Translations under genes and position numbers: made by a program
In this document: positions 60,177 through 64,000 of the stretch, piece by piece
Layout of the letters: every line of letters starts with the position of its first letter
How positions within the stretch are numbered: the stretch's first letter is position 1
Notes under the pieces: model-generated
Databases searched by the model: none
The model's input: only the letters and a program-made list of their open reading frames with translations
What the model was told of the DNA's origin: nothing
NCBI GenBank assembly: GCA_038237435.1
Contig: JBBRYT010000002.1
Coordinates: 62,001-126,000 of the forward strand
Reading direction: 5' to 3'
Source of the DNA: JACCTI01 sp038237435
GTDB taxonomy: Bacteria; Verrucomicrobiota; Verrucomicrobiia; Chthoniobacterales; UBA10450
DNA length: 64,000 bases

Positions 60177-61536
60177 ATCCGCGCCAATAATCTCGCCCGG
60201 CCGGCCCGAGACCGCGAATGGCCCGGCGAACGGGCCACCAATTATTAAAGGAAAGCTGCACGGCGCCGGTCGCGAGCAACATGCCCCAAAGTCCGAAGCG
60301 CGGCGTAAGAAAGAGACTGAGAATCACAATGCTCGCACCGGAAATAAGCGCTGGCCTAACGAATGGATTGACGTTCTCAGAATAAACCAGCTCTCCGTAA
60401 AGCCCGTGATGCATCTCCAAGAGTTGAACGATCAGGAGCAAGGCTAGCAGCGCGCGGGGCAACAAGAGCGTTTGTGCGTGCAAGTGCAGCAAGAGATTTT
60501 GGCCTAACGAGAGCAAGACAAGGGCGCCGACAAAAAACGTGACCAGGGCGAGCGAGATCCGTGACCGGAAAATGCGCGCGATCTGTCCGAGCGAACCTTG
60601 CGCGCGCAGATGATAGATAGCCGGCATTTTCGCGATGACCCAAATGCTGCTCAAGCCAACGAGCAGCGTAATGGCCTGCAGACTTAATCCATACGAAGCG
60701 GTGGTGCGAAGATCGAGAAAGGCGCTGCAGATGAGCGTGTTTGCCTGCAAAATCATGAAAGCGCCCAGGCCGACGGCCGCGCTGCGCCAGGCGTTTGGCC
60801 AGAGAACGGCGAGAAGAGAGAAATCAAATTTAGCGTGGCGCAGCGGCGCGAGCTGGCGAAAAACAATGCGGCCAATGATTCGTTCCGCGAGGTAAGCGAA
60901 GACTGCGCCGACGACCAGCGCCCAAAGTTTCCAGCCCAAGACGAGGCCGGCGGCGGTCAGGAAAAATTGTCCGAAGAGACAGGCAGCGGTGATTTGTTGC
61001 GCCTGGCGGACAGCGTTGATTCCAGACAGGAGCGACGGCCAAAGGTTGTGCGCGAAGCCTAACGAAAGGCCGAACGCATAAACAAGAAAAGCGGCGCGAA
61101 TCGAATTTGGATTCGTTAGGCCAGCGCTCTTCTGCCAAACCCACGCGCCGCCGGCGCCGCTGAGGAGCAGGAATAAAACGCCAGCGAGCGTGAGGTAATA
61201 GACGCGCACGGACGCGACCAATTCGCCCAGCATTTGAAGGTTGGGCGGCCGATGTTTGTTCTCGATTTCCTCCGGACTAATTCCAAAGGGCAACAAGGTG
61301 CGCGAGCCGGCCCAGAGATAACCAGTGGCGCGGACAACATTGGGAGCGAATCCGAGATCGACCAGGAGCGCGAGTGCGCCTAACGACAGAAAGACATACC
61401 AAAGACCCAGTTCCTCGGGCGGGAGGCGCCGCAAAATTAGCGGCAATAGAAAAAGCGCGGAGCTAAAGCGCAACGCGATCGCGAATAAGCCCCAGCCGAC
61501 GGCGGACTGCGAGGCGCGCTGAACTAGTTTTCGCAT
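60121..61536 (-). CDS. Polysaccharide flippase (Wzx/MATE-like MOP superfamily)
   Basis: 471 residues with about twelve to fourteen hydrophobic helices. VGWGLFAIALRFSSALFLLPLILRRL is the usual opening of Wzx-type proteins, and WYVFLSLGALALLVDLGFAPNVVR is the conserved TM2-3 region. It would flip lipid-linked oligosaccharide made by the nearby glycosyltransferases. The ATG at 61536 lies 13 bp inside the end of the upstream membrane-protein gene. Motif copies are at 60354, 60502, 61058, 61111 and 61378. Confidence 0.86.
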   Translation of the reverse strand: MRKLVQRASQSAVGWGLFAIALRFSSALFLLPLILRRLPPEELGLWYVFLSLGALALLVDLGFAPNVVRATGYLWAGSRTLLPFGISPEEIENKHRPPNLQMLGELVASVRVYYLTLAGVLFLLLSGAGGAWVWQKSAGLTNPNSIRAAFLVYAFGLSLGFAHNLWPSLLSGINAVRQAQQITAACLFGQFFLTAAGLVLGWKLWALVVGAVFAYLAERIIGRIVFRQLAPLRHAKFDFSLLAVLWPNAWRSAAVGLGAFMILQANTLICSAFLDLRTTASYGLSLQAITLLVGLSSIWVIAKMPAIYHLRAQGSLGQIARIFRSRISLALVTFFVGALVLLSLGQNLLLHLHAQTLLLPRALLALLLIVQLLEMHHGLYGELVYSENVNPFVRPALISGASIVILSLFLTPRFGLWGMLLATGAVQLSFNNWWPVRRAIRGLGPAGRDYWRGFIFAPQSNADAGGRSVSD

Positions 61537-63050
61537 CGCCGGCCGGCCCCGCCCAGCAGAAGCGCGATGCTGGCGAAGGCAAAAATACAGGCCGGCAAAA
61601 TTTGGCGCTCGGAATAAGGAGAGACGGCGAAAGTGCCGATCATAAGTAAAAGGGCGGTGAACAAAATCGCGCAAAGCGCGTGCAAGCGCCAGCGCGGCAA
61701 GCGTCGGCCAAGAGCGAGCAACGTCGCGAGGGCCGTGCTGCCGACCAGTAGGATGCCGCAGGGAATTTTGTTGGCGAGGCTCAGCCAATGACGATCGGCG
61801 AAAGCGGTGATACGGCCCGCCGCTTCCGCCGAACAACTCGTTAGGCCATTGGTCCGGGCGCGAAGACGCGGGCTTTCGCGAAAGACCTGAAGCGAGACGA
61901 CGCCGATTTTCAGAAAAGCGGTGCTCACTTCATCGTCGGTTGCTTGCAATAAAGAATTGGCGATCGCCTTACGCGTGTTTTCGACCAGGAAGGGCGGCGC
62001 AGCGGAATAGAAAAGGCCCATGATTTTCGCCAAAGAGGCATCGGTCATTTTGCGCCGCTCCCGCGCGGGCATCGGCGGGTGGCGGGCTTCGATCAATCGC
62101 TCGATTTCCAGGAGCGAACGGCTCCAGTAACCTTTCGCTTCCAGAATAATCGGGATGGCGTCTTTGATCAGGGGATCATCGGCTTTGTCTTGCAACGTTC
62201 GGATGAAGGCGGCGCGCTCGGCCGGTGGAAGTTGATCGATTTCATCAAGACGATAGACCGCGGTACGGCTAACGATAGAGCGATAGGGCTCACGGAAAAT
62301 GACGCACAAGAAGAACGTCGTCGCGTAGGAAAAACAAATGGCGAGGGCACCGATGGTGACGGCGCGCAAAAAATTTCGCCACAACAGTGCCGACGTTGTC
62401 TGGCCGACCGGTCGCAGAAACGCGCAAAGAAAACCAAGTGGTAGAATTGCCACGAAAACCGCGCTCACGTGACGCGTCATGATGTTGAGGAACAAACAAA
62501 TTCCGAATAGCCCGAGGGTGGGCCAGTCGCTCTTCTCCTCGCGAAGAATGTGGAGCGCTAGAGCGAGCAGAAGAATCATCAGAATAACGCCGAGCGCTTC
62601 CGAAGAAATGAGCTGAGCGGAAAGAAATATGACCGGCGTCAGGAGAGCGACCAGAATGATGACGAGACGCCGCGCCCGGCCTGGCGCGACCGTGACGACA
62701 AAAAGTGCCAAGGCGAAAAGAAGGGCGAGATGTTGCGCAACAAGAAGCAGGTAAATGCCGCCGTCATTCAACAGAACATGGGCGTGCGCATCCACGTAGA
62801 GCGGGGTGTCGTGGAAAAGACTCGTTAGGGCGGAAGCCAAGAACAACGGCAATCGACTCAGGAACGGATAAAGCGCGGGAAATTGGAGGAGAATAAATTG
62901 TCCGGGCGGCGAGTTGAGTTGTCCGATACTATCGTTGTCGCGCCAGAGCGGCGGCAGCTGCGTAAAAACGAAAATCGATCCAGGCAAGAGCGCGAGGGCG
63001 CAGAGCAAAGTTTCTTTGGCCAGAAGTCGCCGCCAAACGCCGCGCCACAT
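61524..63050 (-). CDS. Polytopic membrane protein, possible GT-C glycosyltransferase
   Basis: 508 residues with about eleven hydrophobic segments. The first loop contains PLWRDNDSIG, an acidic motif placed like the catalytic loop of GT-C enzymes. A long extramembrane loop (about 265-360) and a C-terminal helix cluster follow. The family is not certain. The ATG at 63050 is required because the frame upstream runs through the tRNA-Gln gene. An exact motif copy is at 61836 (read GLTS), and a one-mismatch copy is at 62820. Confidence 0.72.
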   Translation of the reverse strand: MWRGVWRRLLAKETLLCALALLPGSIFVFTQLPPLWRDNDSIGQLNSPPGQFILLQFPALYPFLSRLPLFLASALTSLFHDTPLYVDAHAHVLLNDGGIYLLLVAQHLALLFALALFVVTVAPGRARRLVIILVALLTPVIFLSAQLISSEALGVILMILLLALALHILREEKSDWPTLGLFGICLFLNIMTRHVSAVFVAILPLGFLCAFLRPVGQTTSALLWRNFLRAVTIGALAICFSYATTFFLCVIFREPYRSIVSRTAVYRLDEIDQLPPAERAAFIRTLQDKADDPLIKDAIPIILEAKGYWSRSLLEIERLIEARHPPMPARERRKMTDASLAKIMGLFYSAAPPFLVENTRKAIANSLLQATDDEVSTAFLKIGVVSLQVFRESPRLRARTNGLTSCSAEAAGRITAFADRHWLSLANKIPCGILLVGSTALATLLALGRRLPRWRLHALCAILFTALLLMIGTFAVSPYSERQILPACIFAFASIALLLGGAGRRCEN

Positions 63051-63085
63051 GCGAGAGGAAATTTTTCTTGAGTGCAACTGGTGAG

Positions 63086-63156
63086 CTACCCCGCATGGAT
63101 TCGAACCATGAATAACGCCTCCAAAGGGCGCTGTGTTACCGTTACACCACGGGGTA
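63086..63156 (-). tRNA. tRNA-Gln (UUG), CCA not encoded
   Basis: On the minus strand TACCCCG pairs with CGGGGTA. The D arm TGGTGTAACGGTAACA is intact, the anticodon loop CTTTGGA gives anticodon TTG, and the T arm has GGTTCGAATCC. The discriminator is G and the next bases are CTC, so CCA must be added. It lies between the receiver-domain gene and the polytopic membrane protein gene, all on the same strand. Confidence 0.95.
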
Positions 63157-63237
63157 AATCCGAGGACGGATTTCGGATGTTCGATTGCGGAAGGAAAATC
63201 CGCAAACGGCAATTCGCGAGGGCGAAATTCCGGCGGG

Positions 63238-63912
63238 CTAGCTGGCGGCCACCGTTTCCGGGTCGCCCTCCGCCAGAAGAGTGCGAATACTGGCCAGACA
63301 TTCGCGCGGCCCGAGGGGCTTTTGCACGAAGGCGGAAAGACCGGCCGCGAGCAACTGATCGAGCCGTTCCTGTTGCACGTAGCCGGTGCAAAGCAGGATC
63401 GGCAAATCGGGCTGGAGCGCGCGTAGACGCTGGAAAGTTTCTTCGCCGTCCATGAGTGGCATATTTAAATCGAGTAGGACGAGATCGAATTGGCGGCCAC
63501 TCAGGCGAAACTGATCGAGACATTCGAACCCGGATTGCGCGGTCACGACCTCGTATCCCTCCTCGCGTAAGATTTCGCTGGTCAGGATGAGCAACATCTT
63601 CTCGTCATCCACCACCATGATGCGCTTGCGTGCAATGTTCGACGGCGCGGTCAGCTTCCGCGCAAAATCAGGATGCAGCACGATCTTGCCGCTTAATCTA
63701 CCGGAAAGCTCCACCAAGTCTGTCGTCACATCAGCCGCGCGGGCCACGCTTTCTCGCAACATGGAAAAATATTTCGCGGCGCCGGGTTTTCCTTCCCAGA
63801 TATTTTCGATCAACTCGCTCGAGCCCGAGATGATTTGCAAAAGGTTATTTAGTTCGCTGGCAATCTCCGGCGTAGTCAGGCGGTTTGAAGCGACATTGGC
63901 GTATTCGTTCAT
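63238..63912 (-). CDS. Response-regulator receiver protein with degenerate HisKA-like N-terminus
   Basis: 224 residues. Residues 17-70 resemble a histidine-kinase dimerisation helix, but the H-box reads ASELNNLL, with Ser19 where the phosphoacceptor His is expected. There is no ATPase domain. Residues about 97-215 form a receiver domain with Asp102/Asp103, phosphoacceptor Asp148 (LLDLNMPLMDG), Thr176 and Lys198. It could accept phosphate from a separate kinase and dimerise through the helical part. No output domain is visible. Confidence 0.85.
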   Translation of the reverse strand: MNEYANVASNRLTTPEIASELNNLLQIISGSSELIENIWEGKPGAAKYFSMLRESVARAADVTTDLVELSGRLSGKIVLHPDFARKLTAPSNIARKRIMVVDDEKMLLILTSEILREEGYEVVTAQSGFECLDQFRLSGRQFDLVLLDLNMPLMDGEETFQRLRALQPDLPILLCTGYVQQERLDQLLAAGLSAFVQKPLGPRECLASIRTLLAEGDPETVAAS

Positions 63913-64000
63913 CTATTAGAATAGCCATAAAAGCACGGGACGTGCCGCTGGCCCAACTCTGGCCAAACGCCGTTCGCAAAAGCGGCGAAATCGGTTAGGT

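Larger units (their letters stand above)
5771..62830. repeat. Dispersed 11-bp motif ACTCGTTAGGC / GCCTAACGAGT (uptake-sequence-like)
   Basis: By eye I count 26 exact copies. Thirteen read ACTCGTTAGGC on plus: 6977, 7834, 16499, 17422, 27802, 28638, 39791, 40350, 55212, 56071, 57967, 58567, 61836. Thirteen read GCCTAACGAGT: 10450, 21975, 38558, 38853, 42576, 42985, 43860, 44580, 51611, 51710, 52429, 56843, 59469. About 29 more have one mismatch, among them 5771, 10736, 11171, 13390, 13750, 14842, 15775, 17733, 18911, 25425, 26332, 27115, 33915, 34137, 37114, 39400, 41121, 41876, 42072, 42791, 45489, 47627, 50446, 55548, 57311, 60354, 60502, 61111 and 62820. GTTAGGC is the most constant part. 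Chance predicts about 0.03 exact copies and about one with up to one mismatch. Copies sit mostly inside unrelated genes in several reading frames. Confidence 0.95.

Noticed and set aside
5771..62830. Integron attC/attI core sites, because GTTAGGC and GCCTAAC match GTTRRRY/RYYYAAC
   Set aside because: Copies lie singly inside conserved genes, in both orientations, without the long imperfect hairpin of attC, without cassette-like gene arrays and without an integron integrase.
63051..63212. Extended N-terminus of the polytopic membrane protein
   Set aside because: The extra residues are a translation of the tRNA-Gln gene; the start must be the ATG at 63050.
1..64000. CRISPR arrays, insertion sequences or prophage genes
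   Set aside because: I saw no regularly spaced repeats, transposases, integrases or phage structural genes.

Overview
The window is one G+C-rich, gene-dense bacterial chromosome segment that looks like Verrucomicrobiota, probably a soil lineage. The main clues are a secreted trypsin-like protease with the DxDGDGxxNLLxYA-type tail seen on many verrucomicrobial exported proteins, two large ADOP/MacB-type FtsX permeases, and a staphyloxanthin-like carotenoid gene set. The assignment is inferred from protein features, not from a marker-gene tree.

Layout. 0-5.9 kb: a minus-strand carotenoid operon (small DUF2892-like membrane protein, CrtI/CrtN-type desaturase, aldehyde dehydrogenase, second CrtI/CrtP-type oxidoreductase, PlsC-like acyltransferase), faced by a CarH-like MerR/B12 photoreceptor gene. 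The divergent spacer has an array of 11-bp repeats that looks like the CarH operator. 6-16.5 kb: two ADOP permeases, a GT2 glycosyltransferase, DctA, an EamA transporter, a DUF885 hydrolase and an orphan DNA methyltransferase. 16.6-28.7 kb: thiG, a probable arginine-to-proline gene pair (TIGR00300 plus an ArgZ-like enzyme), a P450, polX, the secreted protease, a lytic transglycosylase, priA and an ABC importer pair. 28.7-33.7 kb: a five-gene cell-envelope operon of unknown role with an amidase/PG-binding/GH75-chitosanase-like protein. 34.6-37.4 kb: two histidine kinases in an islet between an intact tRNA-Thr(UGU) and a degenerate copy of its 3' part. 37.4-47.6 kb: GNAT, GT4, trxB, mutM, then a tight six-gene minus operon (methyltransferase, DUF2064, epimerase, MgtE-like, GT2, membrane-anchored molybdopterin enzyme), followed by a broken DUF1801 gene. 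47.7-54.4 kb: core genes cdd, mnmG (with a parS-like palindrome at its start codon), plsY, gpsA, purN, rfaE2 and a lipid kinase. 54.4-63.1 kb: surface-polysaccharide genes (GT2, three GT4s, a flippase, a polytopic membrane protein), then tRNA-Gln(UUG) and a receiver protein.

The most unusual signal is not a gene. The 11-mer ACTCGTTAGGC (reverse complement GCCTAACGAGT) occurs about 26 times exactly and about 29 more times with one mismatch, where roughly one such hit would be expected by chance. Exact copies split 13:13 between strands, lie mostly inside conserved genes in several reading frames, and often supply the stop codon. The density (about one per kb) and behaviour resemble the DNA uptake sequences of Neisseria and Haemophilus. 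Long gaps in its distribution (0-5.8, 28.7-33.9, 34.1-37.1 and 45.5-50.4 kb) partly match regions that look acquired. Counts are by eye. All functions are inferred from motifs and context.
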